Shown here piece after piece: positions 18,343 to 29,593 of a stretch of 64,000 nucleotides of DNA. The stretch's first letter is position 1, and each line of letters opens with the position of its first letter. The notes below the pieces were generated by a model. The model made no database searches and was not told the DNA's origin. It saw only the letters and a program-made list of their open reading frames with translations. Location of the stretch: contig NC_008255.1 of NCBI RefSeq assembly GCF_000014145.1, positions 1,613,501 through 1,677,500 on the forward strand. Reading direction: 5' to 3'. Source of the DNA: Cytophaga hutchinsonii ATCC 33406. Its GTDB lineage: Bacteria; Bacteroidota; Bacteroidia; Cytophagales; Cytophagaceae. The translations under genes were made by a program, and so were the position numbers.

Positions 18343-19521
18343 TTATTTAAATGCATTCAGCCCTGTAATATCATGCCCTGTAATAAGCAGATGGATATCA
18401 TGTGTTCCTTCGTAGGTAACCACAGATTCTAAATTCATCATGTGGCGCATGATCGGGTATTCGCCTGTAATACCCATGCCACCCAATATCTGCCGTGCTT
18501 CGCGCGCAACCTTTAATGCCATGTCAACGTTATTGCGTTTTGCCATAGATACTTGTCCGGTGCTTGCTTTGCCTTCGTTTTTTAACATACCTAAGCGCCA
18601 TACAAGCAGTTGTGCCTTGGTAATTTCAGTCAGCATCTCCGCTAATTTCTTTTGTGTTAATTGAAAACCTGCAATGGGTTTCCCAAACTGAACCCGTTCC
18701 ATGGCATAGTTTTTTGCAATGTCATAACATTCCATTGCCGCACCCAACGCACCCCAGGCAATGCCATAGCGAGCCGAATCCAGGCACTTCAACGGGCCAC
18801 TCAATCCATCTGCTTTAGGCAATACATGCGTCTTAGGAACTTTTACATTGTCGAAAACCAGTTCACCTGTGATACTCGCACGCAGCGACCATTTGTTATG
18901 AATCTCCGGAGTTGTAAAACCTTCCATACCCCGTTCAACAATGATCCCTTTTATTCTGCCTGCATCATCCTTTGCCCAAACCACAGCAATGTCTGCTTTG
19001 GGAGAATTGGTGATCCACATCTTGGCGCCATTCAGAATGTAATGATCTCCGGCATCTTTAATAGATGTAACCATTCCTGCAGGGTTTGATCCATGGTCTG
19101 GTTCGGTTAATCCGAAACAGCCAAGTAATTCACCACTAGCCAGCTTGGGTAAGTATTTCTTTTTTTGTTCTTCGCTTCCATATTTAAAAATAGGGAACAT
19201 AACCAATGAGCCCTGCACCGATGCCATGGAACGCATACCGGAATCTACCCGTTCAATTTCCTGCATCATAATTCCATAAGAAATATAATCCAGTCCGCCG
19301 CCGCCATACTCAACAGGTGTTGTAGGGCCATATAAACCTAAGGCTCCGAACGGTTTAACCAGATGATCCGGAAAGATACTACGCTGTGCATAATTTTCTA
19401 TAATTGGCTTAACTTCTTTATTCATAAAGGCCTGCACGGATTGGCGGATCAACTTATGCTCTTCCGTCAGCAGGTCGTCCATATTGTAATAATCCGGTTG
19501 GGTATAAGTACTTGTTTTCAT
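18343..19521 (-). CDS. gcdH: Acyl-CoA dehydrogenase, glutaryl-CoA dehydrogenase type
   Basis: 392 residues. Flavin and substrate motifs LGCFGLTEPDHGSNPAGM and YILNGAKMWITNSPKADI are typical of acyl-CoA dehydrogenases. The C-terminal YEGTHDIHLLITGHDITGL carries the catalytic Glu in the glutaryl-CoA dehydrogenase context (YEGT.DIH) rather than the short-chain form. It oxidises and decarboxylates glutaryl-CoA to crotonyl-CoA in lysine and tryptophan degradation. Divergent from a tryptophan-2,3-dioxygenase-like gene. Confidence 0.85.
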   Translation of the reverse strand: MKTSTYTQPDYYNMDDLLTEEHKLIRQSVQAFMNKEVKPIIENYAQRSIFPDHLVKPFGALGLYGPTTPVEYGGGGLDYISYGIMMQEIERVDSGMRSMASVQGSLVMFPIFKYGSEEQKKKYLPKLASGELLGCFGLTEPDHGSNPAGMVTSIKDAGDHYILNGAKMWITNSPKADIAVVWAKDDAGRIKGIIVERGMEGFTTPEIHNKWSLRASITGELVFDNVKVPKTHVLPKADGLSGPLKCLDSARYGIAWGALGAAMECYDIAKNYAMERVQFGKPIAGFQLTQKKLAEMLTEITKAQLLVWRLGMLKNEGKASTGQVSMAKRNNVDMALKVAREARQILGGMGITGEYPIMRHMMNLESVVTYEGTHDIHLLITGHDITGLNAFK

Positions 19522-19744
19522 AGCGTTAAAGTCTACGTTGAATATATCAAATTATTACGGTTTTGATGACTTTGTACATTTGATTTCATCAATTAAATCT
19601 TGATATTTACAATCTTACATCTGAAGTATTGAAATCGTTTTCAATAAATAATCTGTTTTACAGTTACTTCTTTTGTTGAAATGAAATACATAATACCCGT
19701 TCATTAAGGTATTATATCTTACTAACGAAAAATAAACAGAAACG

Positions 19745-20737
19745 ATGCACGGACACGGGAGCGAATCCGGAAATAATATACAGGAATTAATAGAACAGCT
19801 GACCAGCCATTTCGAAAAGGATGGACAGGATGTTGCTACGCACCTGGAAGGTCTGTTGAATTCCAACTATTTAAAGTACTGGGATTATATCCGTCTGGAG
19901 AGTTTGCTTACACTGCAAAACCCCAGAACGCCTTACCCGGATGAAATGGTATTCATTGTATACCACCAGATCACGGAGCTGTATTTTAAATTGGTGATGC
20001 ATGAGCTGAACCAGGTTAAAACAGCGGATCAGTTAACAGGCCCAGTATTTTTAAAGCGCATTGAACGCTGTAACTGGTACTTCGGCCAATTGATCAGTTC
20101 ATTTGATATTATTTCTGTTGGTTTGGATCAGGATCAGTTTTTAAAATTCCGTGTCGCATTAACACCTGCATCCGGCTTTCAATCGGTGCAATACAGAATG
20201 GTAGAAGTAGCATGCACGGATCTGATCAATCTGGTTCATGCAGATACACGCGATAAGTACGACGACTATTCAACCATTGAAGAATTATTTGATGGCTTGT
20301 ATTGGAAAAAAGGAGCAACGGATTCAAAAACCGGACAGAAAACATTAACACTGCGTCAATTTGAAGAAGAATATACAGCCAGATTGATACAGTTAGCGTA
20401 TGAATATAAGTCACGCAATGTATGGTCGGTATACAAGCGTTTATCTCTGGAAGAACAGGCAGACCCGGTTATTCAGGCTGCGCTAAAACAACTGGATCAG
20501 CACATTAATATTGACTGGCCCTTGATGCATTATAAATATGCTCTGGGTCATTTGATCAAACATAAGAAATTCCTGGAAGCTACCGGAGGCACGAATTGGA
20601 AAGAATACCTTCCGCCGCGTTTTCAGAAAGTAATCTTTTTCCCTGCTTTATATACCAAAGATGAACTGGATAACTGGGGAAAAAATTGGGTGGAAAAAGA
20701 AGTGATTTCAAAAATTCAAGCTGCAAAACAAGTATAA
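19745..20737 (+). CDS. Tryptophan 2,3-dioxygenase family protein
   Basis: 330 residues, helical. Active-site positions of the tryptophan-dioxygenase family are recognisable: EMVFIVYHQITELYFKL provides the Phe and substrate-contacting His (about F70, H74); FRVALTPASGFQSVQYR includes the carboxylate-binding Arg; the likely heme-ligand His is in WPLMHYKYALGHL. The usual GTGGSSG loop is replaced by EATGGTNW, and the Tyr four before the Arg is Phe, so this is a divergent branch. Expected reaction: tryptophan plus O2 to N-formylkynurenine. Substrate should be regarded as likely, not certain. Followed directly by the MORN-repeat gene. Confidence 0.8.
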   Translation: MHGHGSESGNNIQELIEQLTSHFEKDGQDVATHLEGLLNSNYLKYWDYIRLESLLTLQNPRTPYPDEMVFIVYHQITELYFKLVMHELNQVKTADQLTGPVFLKRIERCNWYFGQLISSFDIISVGLDQDQFLKFRVALTPASGFQSVQYRMVEVACTDLINLVHADTRDKYDDYSTIEELFDGLYWKKGATDSKTGQKTLTLRQFEEEYTARLIQLAYEYKSRNVWSVYKRLSLEEQADPVIQAALKQLDQHINIDWPLMHYKYALGHLIKHKKFLEATGGTNWKEYLPPRFQKVIFFPALYTKDELDNWGKNWVEKEVISKIQAAKQV

Positions 20738-22603
20738 GTGAACATTCATTTTTTTAGAGCGAACACATATAGGCCCATTATTCTTATAATGGTTTATATG
20801 TGTTTTTCTTTTTTATCCAACGCCCAACTTGTAAATGTTCAGACCTTTTATGACTTTAATAAGAAGCAACTGAAAGAAAATTTTTATGTGTTAAAAAAGA
20901 ACAATCAGGTCAGAGATAGTTCGTATACATCCTACTTTCAGAACAAGCAGAAGAAGATTGCAGGAACCTATAAAAAAGGTCTTGCCGAAGGGCTGTGGAG
21001 TTTCTATTATGAAAATGGAAACCTGAAAATGGAAGGTGTGATGGTTGCCGGTGAAAAAGACGGCGTATGGAAATATTACTACGAGAATGGCATCATCAGT
21101 ATGGAAGGACAGTCTGTAGCCGGTGACAGGACGGGGCTCTGGAAATACTATTATGAAAATGGAAAAACCAGAAGTGAAGGTAAATATTCTGAAAATAAAA
21201 AAAATGGTGCCTGGAGTTATTATTATGAAGACGGAGCGTTGAAAGCATTAGCCAGTTACGAAGATGATAATGGCGATTATTTAGAAATGTATCCCTCAGG
21301 AAAAATAAAAGCCTCCGGTAGAATTGAAGACAGTAAAAGCGTAGGCGAGTGGAGTTATTACCATGAAGATGGAACACTGATGGCTGTAGGAAATGAAGTG
21401 GATGGATTGAAGTCGGGCGTATGGAAATATTATCATCCTAACGGACAGATTGCCAGTGAAGGTTTATATGTGAATGGTAAAAATTCAGGCCCGTGGAAAT
21501 ATTACCACGACAATGGTGTACTGAGCGCTGTTGGTAATATGGAAAACGGGGAAAAAGATGGTGCCTGGAAAATATATTATAACTCAGGTTTGTTTAAAGG
21601 AGAAACAAACTACGTGAATGGACAAGGTACCTATAAAGAATATTATGAAGGCGGGGCGCTGCGTACCGAAGGAACAATCATAAACGATAAGCACGAAGGC
21701 GTCTGGAATTATTACCTTGAGAATGGTGTGCTGGAAGGTACCTGTAATTACACCAGAGGGGAAGGTTTGTACAAAGGTTTTTATTTGAATGGGAAACCTA
21801 AAATGGAAGGCAAGTTGATTAATGGAAATAAAGTTGGCGTCTGGACCTTATATAATGAAGACGGAACCGTTGCCGGATATTATAAAACGTTTTATGAAAA
21901 TCAAGCACCTAAGCTTATTACAGATACCACTCAAGTACTTGTGACCAAAGACACATTAGCGTCTTCAATAAAACCTAAGTATGTAACACCTAAAAAGAAG
22001 TCGAGGTATTTTACCCCTCGTGTAAATGAAGTAAGAGCATTTATCGTTTCTTCTAATCCGCTGTACATGTTAGCGTCATCTTTTCCCGTGAGCGTTGAAT
22101 ATTATCTGCAGGAACGATTGGGGTATGAAATCGGAGGGGTGTTTTTATACAAACCAATGTTCAATAGCCATGCAAAAATCCCAACAAATACTGTCTATTC
22201 AAAAGGTGCAGAATTGTATGTACGGCAAAAATTTTACCGTAGGGATAAGGATTATGGTATGTTGTACATGGCACAGGAATTACGATATGGATATTCCGTA
22301 TACGAAAACAATTTTATTGATTTTACTGCCCCTGTTGCCGGCGCTCCGGAACACATGCAGCAGGTTCAGCAGACGATTGAATATTCCATTCTGTTTGGTG
22401 ACCGTATTATGATTGACCAGCGAAAAAAAGGCTGGACGTTTGATATATATGGCGGCATTGGACTTGGTTATAGAAATGTTACAACAAACTGGACCGGCTC
22501 GGATATTGAATATGGAGCAGTATTTCCCGGTGTGTCCAGATCACCTGTTTCTATTCCTTTTCGGTTTGGTTTTACTGTAGGATATAAGTTTCCTAAAAAG
22601 TAA
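20738..22603 (+). CDS. YwqK/MORN-repeat protein with C-terminal membrane-like domain
   Basis: 621 residues from a GTG that abuts the upstream TAA; an internal ATG at MVYMCF is an alternative. Hydrophobic signal peptide ends at FLSNAQ. Residues 60-385 hold roughly 13-14 repeats of about 22-24 residues of the form G-x-W-K-Y-Y-x-x-N-G-x-L, the YwqK/MORN-variant motif of beta-hairpin repeats. After a Thr/Lys-rich linker (about 390-430), residues 430-621 look like a beta-barrel or beta-sandwich domain (for example GWTFDIYGGIGLGYRN, ending RFGFTVGYKF). Probably secreted or surface-anchored; function unknown. Confidence 0.8.
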   Translation: MNIHFFRANTYRPIILIMVYMCFSFLSNAQLVNVQTFYDFNKKQLKENFYVLKKNNQVRDSSYTSYFQNKQKKIAGTYKKGLAEGLWSFYYENGNLKMEGVMVAGEKDGVWKYYYENGIISMEGQSVAGDRTGLWKYYYENGKTRSEGKYSENKKNGAWSYYYEDGALKALASYEDDNGDYLEMYPSGKIKASGRIEDSKSVGEWSYYHEDGTLMAVGNEVDGLKSGVWKYYHPNGQIASEGLYVNGKNSGPWKYYHDNGVLSAVGNMENGEKDGAWKIYYNSGLFKGETNYVNGQGTYKEYYEGGALRTEGTIINDKHEGVWNYYLENGVLEGTCNYTRGEGLYKGFYLNGKPKMEGKLINGNKVGVWTLYNEDGTVAGYYKTFYENQAPKLITDTTQVLVTKDTLASSIKPKYVTPKKKSRYFTPRVNEVRAFIVSSNPLYMLASSFPVSVEYYLQERLGYEIGGVFLYKPMFNSHAKIPTNTVYSKGAELYVRQKFYRRDKDYGMLYMAQELRYGYSVYENNFIDFTAPVAGAPEHMQQVQQTIEYSILFGDRIMIDQRKKGWTFDIYGGIGLGYRNVTTNWTGSDIEYGAVFPGVSRSPVSIPFRFGFTVGYKFPKK

Positions 22604-22734
22604 AAATTATCAAGACATAACGCTAAATGCATGACGCTTTAATAGCTATTCTGTATATTTTACTTATTACAGACTCAAAAAAAACGTATATTGCAGCCTG
22701 TTAATAAAATGATTTAAGGATAAACACCTTACCC

Positions 22735-24339
22735 ATGAGTAAACTGGTTGAAATTGCGCTTCGCCCTGAAGACGCTGTTCGTGATGAACAAATTAAACGA
22801 GCAATCAAAGCTCAGACTTCTTATCAATCCCTCGATTTTCAATACCGGATCAAACGTCGTTCCATCGATGCGCGCGGCCGTCAGGTATTGGTTCGCATGG
22901 GCGTAGAAGTATTTGATAAAGGAGAGCTGCTTCCCCCGCTTTTAGCGCTGCATAAACAAATATATAAGCCAGCAAACGATAGTAAACATCAGGTTGTGAT
23001 CATAGGAGCAGGTCCGGCTGGTTTATTTGCCGCCTTGCGGTTATTGGAGTACGGCATTAAGCCGGTTGTTATTGAACGCGGTAAAGACGTACGTGCACGC
23101 AGAAGAGACCTGGCAGCCATTAACAAAGATCATATTGTAAATCCGGAATCAAATTACTGTTTTGGAGAAGGCGGCGCGGGTACGTATTCCGATGGGAAAT
23201 TATATACCCGTTCCAAAAAGCGCGGCGACATCCGAAAAGTATTGGAGGTACTGGTAGCACATGGTGCTACGGAAGATATTCTGGTAGATGCGCATCCGCA
23301 CATTGGTACCAATAAATTACCTGTATTGGTTACAGATCTTCGTGAAACCGTTAAAGCATATGGCGGTGAAGTATTGTTTGATACACGCGTTGAAAAACTC
23401 ATTATACGAGATGGCGTTTGTGCGGGCGTGATTACACACAATAATGAAAAAATTGAAGGCATAGCAACCATACTTTGTACGGGACATTCAGCGCGCGATA
23501 TTTTTTATATGCTGCATGAGCAAGGCATTCATATTGAAGCGAAACCCTTTGCCTTAGGTGTACGGATTGAGCATCCGCAAACGTTGATCGATACGGTGCA
23601 ATATCATTGTTCCGGTGATCGTGGCGATTATCTTCCGGCAGCAGCGTATTCATTGGTTACACAAACGCAATATCAAAAAGTAGAACGCGGTGTATATTCC
23701 TTCTGTATGTGTCCGGGCGGCTTTATTGTACCAGCGGCTACCGCACCGGGAGAACTTGTGGTTAACGGGATGTCACCAAGTAAACGTGATTCAAAGTTTG
23801 CCAATTCAGGCATGGTAGTAGCGGTTGAACTGGACGATATAAAAGAATTCAGTAAGCATGGCCCCTTTGCTGCACTTGAATTTCAGAAAAGCGTAGAACA
23901 GAATGCCTGGGCTGTTGGTGGTAAAACACAGACAGCGCCGGCACAGCGTGTCGCAGATTTTATTCAGAATAAATATTCTTCCTCTCTGCCGGATTGTTCC
24001 TACCAGCCAGGTTTAAAGAGCGCCAGGATGGACGATGTGTTGCCGGATATGATCGCGCAGCGCCTCCGTCAGGGATTAAAACAATTCGAACATAAGATCA
24101 AAGGGTATACCAGCAACGAAGGGTTGCTGATCGGTGTAGAAAGCCGTACATCATCCCCCGTATTTGTTCCAAGAGATAAAGAAACCTTACAGCACATTAC
24201 CTTAAAAGGCCTGTATCCATGCGGCGAAGGTGCCGGTTACGCAGGCGGAATCATGTCGGCCGCTATGGATGGGGAGAGCTGTGCGTTACGGATCGCACAG
24301 GGGCTGGGGTTGGCAGCAGTGGAAATAAATTCCAAATAA
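22735..24339 (+). CDS. FAD-dependent dehydrogenase, COG2509 type
   Basis: 534 residues. After an N-terminal domain of about 80 residues, VVIIGAGPAGLFAALRLLE is a dinucleotide-binding Rossmann motif, followed by VVIERGKDVRARR and FGEGGAGTYSDGKLYTR, all diagnostic of this flavoprotein group; the C-terminal FAD-contact GLYPCGEGAGYAGGIMSAAMDG is present. Substrate unknown. Monocistronic, followed by the VRR-NUC remnant. Confidence 0.9.
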   Translation: MSKLVEIALRPEDAVRDEQIKRAIKAQTSYQSLDFQYRIKRRSIDARGRQVLVRMGVEVFDKGELLPPLLALHKQIYKPANDSKHQVVIIGAGPAGLFAALRLLEYGIKPVVIERGKDVRARRRDLAAINKDHIVNPESNYCFGEGGAGTYSDGKLYTRSKKRGDIRKVLEVLVAHGATEDILVDAHPHIGTNKLPVLVTDLRETVKAYGGEVLFDTRVEKLIIRDGVCAGVITHNNEKIEGIATILCTGHSARDIFYMLHEQGIHIEAKPFALGVRIEHPQTLIDTVQYHCSGDRGDYLPAAAYSLVTQTQYQKVERGVYSFCMCPGGFIVPAATAPGELVVNGMSPSKRDSKFANSGMVVAVELDDIKEFSKHGPFAALEFQKSVEQNAWAVGGKTQTAPAQRVADFIQNKYSSSLPDCSYQPGLKSARMDDVLPDMIAQRLRQGLKQFEHKIKGYTSNEGLLIGVESRTSSPVFVPRDKETLQHITLKGLYPCGEGAGYAGGIMSAAMDGESCALRIAQGLGLAAVEINSK

Positions 24340-24350
24340 CAAAACACTAA

Positions 24351-24718
24351 TTCCGGAATATCTCATTCATACTGCAAAATACAAATCCTGACGGAAATTT
24401 AATTTATACGAGCTTTCATGAATTTGAACTTTGGGAAGGGCAACCGATTTTGAATAATTATGGAGGGAAAGCAGTTTTACGATCTAAAAATAAACCTTTA
24501 TTTGCAGAACTAGTCGCTCTGCAAATTTTTATTGATCAGGGTTTTCAAGGGGGGGATTTACTCTTATGGAAAAACGACGAATTGAAATTTGCGGAGCTAA
24601 AAAGATAAAAAAAGATAAAATAAGAATAACTCAAATTGACTTTTTAAAGTCATGCCTTTTATGTGGAATGAGGACTGATCAATTTGAAATACTTGAATGG
24701 GAAATAACTAAAAAATAA
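24351..24718 (+). pseudogene. VRR-NUC domain nuclease remnant (5' truncated, frameshifted)
   Basis: An open frame from 24351 (after an in-frame TAA, with no ATG) reads to a stop at about 24606 and ends GGDLLLWKNDELKFAELKR. The next frame then continues KKDKIRITQIDFLKS ... TDQFEILEWEI to a TAA at 24716-24718. Joined, the two halves give the VRR-NUC (PF08774) nuclease core: D...FAELKR-x-KDKIR-x-x-QIDFL...FEILEW. The break sits in the A-rich run 24599-24620 and one base is enough to restore the frame. The lack of any start codon upstream indicates loss of the N-terminus as well. A 50-codon ATG frame starting at 24566 covers the second half but is unlikely to be functional. Confidence 0.7.
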
Positions 24719-24800
24719 TGCGATCCAGAAGCATACTCTAATTGAAAGCACTGTCGCGCTTCATTGCCATCACATTTATGTGACGGATAATGTTAGAAAT

Positions 24801-24828
24801 TTACACTGTACACTCTAAACTTTACACT
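24801..24828. repeat. TTACACT-type repeat cluster
   Basis: Contains TTACACTGTACACTCTAAAC followed by TTTACACT. The same units in several orientations fill the intergenic region at 60276-60536, so this is a dispersed short repeat. Confidence 0.6.
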
Positions 24829-24898
24829 AATTATTCTCTGCACTATTTTTACATTTTTTTTGTTTATCTTATAATTACAAACAACCGCTATCATTCAC

Positions 24899-25258
24899 AT
24901 GAAAAAGACATTAATCTTAGGTGCTACACCCGAAACAAACCGATACGCATATCTTGCTGCAGAACGCTTAAAAAGTCATGGACATGAGTTTATACCGGTG
25001 GGTCGTAAAAAAGGCGAGGTGCTGGGTAAAACCATTATTAACGAACGTCCGGTTATAGAAGGCGTTGATACGGTTACATTGTATATTAATCCTCAAAATC
25101 AGTTAAGTGAATACAACTATATCCTTTCTCTGAAGCCGAAAAGAGTGATTTTTAACCCCGGAACAGAGAATGAAGAACTCGAAGAAATCCTTTCAGAAAA
25201 TGGAATCGAACCTGTAATCGGATGTACCCTTGTAATGCTCTCTGCTGGAACATTTTAA
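24899..25258 (+). CDS. CoA-binding domain protein (YccU-like)
   Basis: 119 residues, a single Rossmann-like CoA-binding domain: TLILGATPETNRYAY with nucleotide loop, then HEFIPVGRKKGEVLG, and KRVIFNPGTENEELEEIL and GCTLVMLSAGTF at the end. Related small proteins bind CoA but their role is not settled. Upstream of gyrB by 87 bp. Confidence 0.85.
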   Translation: MKKTLILGATPETNRYAYLAAERLKSHGHEFIPVGRKKGEVLGKTIINERPVIEGVDTVTLYINPQNQLSEYNYILSLKPKRVIFNPGTENEELEEILSENGIEPVIGCTLVMLSAGTF

Positions 25259-25309
25259 GTTGCATTTTATGTGGATAAAAACTATTTTTTCGCTATCAAA
25301 TGCGGGTAA

Positions 25310-27304
<1,995 letters not shown>

Positions 27305-27332
27305 GAATAAATAATATTATAAAAATAATGTG

Positions 27333-27358
27333 AAAGGGGTTGAATAAACCCCTTTTTT
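27333..27358 (+). terminator. Rho-independent terminator after gyrB
   Basis: AAAGGGGTT (27333-27341) pairs with AACCCCTTT (27347-27355) over a 5-nt loop, followed by T residues. 29 bp after the gyrB stop. Confidence 0.9.
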
Positions 27359-27388
27359 CGTTTTATTTAGCAGTGTAATTCTACATGT

Positions 27389-29518
27389 ATGGTTATTAAA
27401 GATTCTATAAATGCCAAAGGGACACAAGTCTCTACTAATTATATAAGTCGCGATTTAAGTTGGATAAAATTTAATTACCGGGTTTTAGATCAAAGTAAAA
27501 ATGAACAACGGAATATTTTTGATCGCCTGAAATTTCTGGCGATTACGTCATCAAACTTAGATGAGTTTTTTCAGATCCGTGTCGGAAGTTTGTATAACTA
27601 TTTAGATTACGATAGAGAACGCATTGACTATTCAGGTTTGCGTGAAATAGCATTTAAAAAAGTATTGTTTCAGGAATTACAGGATTTCTGTAAAGATCAG
27701 CTTGCTGTTTTTACAGATCAATTGAAACCTGAATTCGAAAAGAATGATTTTACAATTGTTTCAAAAGAAGATGAATTGTCAAAAGAAGAAAATGAAACGG
27801 TAAAAACGTATTTCAAAAAGACAATTTTCCCCATGCTTACCCCGATGACGTATGATAACCATCATTCGTTTCCGATCATGATGAATAAATTGCTGGTGTT
27901 TGGTGTCGTAACCATCAACCGCAACATTATTGGTGAGCAAAGACGATTAACGCTGATCCAGCTTCCGACCAACATTCCGCGGTTTTTTGAAATTGAACGC
28001 GACGATAAGATTCTGTTCATACCGATTCAGGAAATTGTTCGCTGGAACATTTTTAAATTGTTCAGAAACGTAGAGATCTTATCCGTAAATCTTTTCCGTA
28101 TTACACGAAACGGAGATTTTTCTGTTGAAGAAAGTGATGATATTGATGAAGCATTTATTGATGAAATAAAAAAGAAAATCAAGACACGGAAAACAGCACG
28201 TGTTGTCCGTATAGAAGTAGAAGAGCATTATTCATCCTGGATGATGAAGATTTTACTTGGCCGTTATCACATTGATGAAAGCAATATTTTTATAACGCCA
28301 ACACTAATGGATTTTACCTGTCTGTGGCAAATTGTAAATCATCCGGAATTTAAAAACTATCAGAATAAATTGTCTCCGCCTGTACAGCCTTTAGCACTTG
28401 CGGTTCCCACAGGCGATGAATCATTTAATCTGTTAAAATATCTGCAGAAGAACGATGTTTTATTGCATCACCCGTTCAATGATTTTAAATACGTATTGGA
28501 ATTGCTGGAGCAAGCTGCAGAAGATTCCGGTGTATTGGCGATTAAAATTACCATTTACCGTTTAGCGAAACATTCGCGTATTACGAATGCCTTGTTAAAA
28601 GCGGCAGAAAACGGCAAGCACGTTTCTGTATTGTTTGAAGTAACGGCACGTTTTGATGAAGAGAATAATATTAAAGAAGCACAGCGTTTACAAAAGGCTG
28701 GCTGTTTTGTAATTTATGGTTTCAATAAATACAAAACACATACAAAACTGATGCTGATTGTTCGTAAAAATTCCAACGAATCAATTACACGTTATGTACA
28801 TATGTCGAGCGGTAATTACAACGAAGATACGGCACGTTTATATACCGATATCAGTTTGTTAAGTACAAACGAAGTGTATGCCCAGGATATCAGTGAATTC
28901 TTCAATGTAATTACAGGCCACTCAGAGCCGGGTGATTATCAAAATATTATTACGGCGCCGGGAGATATGCGCCGTAAATTAATTGAACTGATTGATCACG
29001 AAGCAGAAAATGCACGCAATGGTAAATCAAGCGGGATCGTAATTAAAATCAACTCCCTGCAGGATAAAGATGCCATTGATGCGTTGTATGTAGCGTCACA
29101 GGCGGGTGTGCCGATCAAATTGATCGTTCGTGGTATGTGCTGTCTGCGCCCTGGTAAAGAAGGCTTAAGTGAAAATATCTCCGTACGTTCAATTGTTGGA
29201 GATTTGCTTGAACATAATCGTCTGTATTATTTCCATAACGAAGGCGATCCGAAAGTATACGGCGGCAGCGCGGATATGATGGTACGAAGCTTTGACAGAC
29301 GTATTGAATCGCTGTTTTTAATAGAAGATAAATTGTCTAAACAGATTGCACTGGAAATATTGAATCTGAATTTACTGGACAATGTAAACTCATATACCTT
29401 AACATCAGATGATGTATATGTAAAGAATATTCCTACACAAGGTGAACCGATTGTGAACGTACACAAAGATTTTTATTATCTGGATAAAAAGAAAGTACTT
29501 AAAGTGAAATTGTTCTAA
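27389..29518 (+). CDS. ppk1: Polyphosphate kinase 1
   Basis: 709 residues, standard PPK1 length. N-terminal ISRDLSWIKFNYRVLDQ and FLAITSSNLDEFFQIRVG, the phospholipase-D-like catalytic parts IKITIYRLAKHSRI and KTHTKLMLIVRK, and the catalytic-His context RYVHMSSGNYNEDTARLYTD. Reversibly polymerises the gamma phosphate of ATP into polyphosphate at the inner membrane. A Ppx/GppA phosphatase gene lies 14.5 kb away, the enzymatic counterpart. Confidence 0.97.
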   Translation: MVIKDSINAKGTQVSTNYISRDLSWIKFNYRVLDQSKNEQRNIFDRLKFLAITSSNLDEFFQIRVGSLYNYLDYDRERIDYSGLREIAFKKVLFQELQDFCKDQLAVFTDQLKPEFEKNDFTIVSKEDELSKEENETVKTYFKKTIFPMLTPMTYDNHHSFPIMMNKLLVFGVVTINRNIIGEQRRLTLIQLPTNIPRFFEIERDDKILFIPIQEIVRWNIFKLFRNVEILSVNLFRITRNGDFSVEESDDIDEAFIDEIKKKIKTRKTARVVRIEVEEHYSSWMMKILLGRYHIDESNIFITPTLMDFTCLWQIVNHPEFKNYQNKLSPPVQPLALAVPTGDESFNLLKYLQKNDVLLHHPFNDFKYVLELLEQAAEDSGVLAIKITIYRLAKHSRITNALLKAAENGKHVSVLFEVTARFDEENNIKEAQRLQKAGCFVIYGFNKYKTHTKLMLIVRKNSNESITRYVHMSSGNYNEDTARLYTDISLLSTNEVYAQDISEFFNVITGHSEPGDYQNIITAPGDMRRKLIELIDHEAENARNGKSSGIVIKINSLQDKDAIDALYVASQAGVPIKLIVRGMCCLRPGKEGLSENISVRSIVGDLLEHNRLYYFHNEGDPKVYGGSADMMVRSFDRRIESLFLIEDKLSKQIALEILNLNLLDNVNSYTLTSDDVYVKNIPTQGEPIVNVHKDFYYLDKKKVLKVKLF

Positions 29519-29540
29519 GAATTATTTAATTTCTATATAA

Positions 29541-29578
29541 AAAAAGAGCGTTCTGCTGATCAGCAAGACGCTCTTTTT
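29541..29578. terminator. Bidirectional terminator between ppk1 and the P-type ATPase
   Basis: AAAAAGAGCGT (29541-29551) pairs with ACGCTCTTTTT (29568-29578), with an inner palindrome TGCTGATCAGCA. A/T tracts on both sides let it serve both convergent genes. Confidence 0.9.
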
Positions 29579-29593
29579 TATAGAAACCGCAAA

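Noticed and set aside
24566-24718. Independent 50-codon gene within the nuclease remnant
   Set aside because: The translation is the second half of the VRR-NUC domain, so it is better explained as part of the pseudogene.
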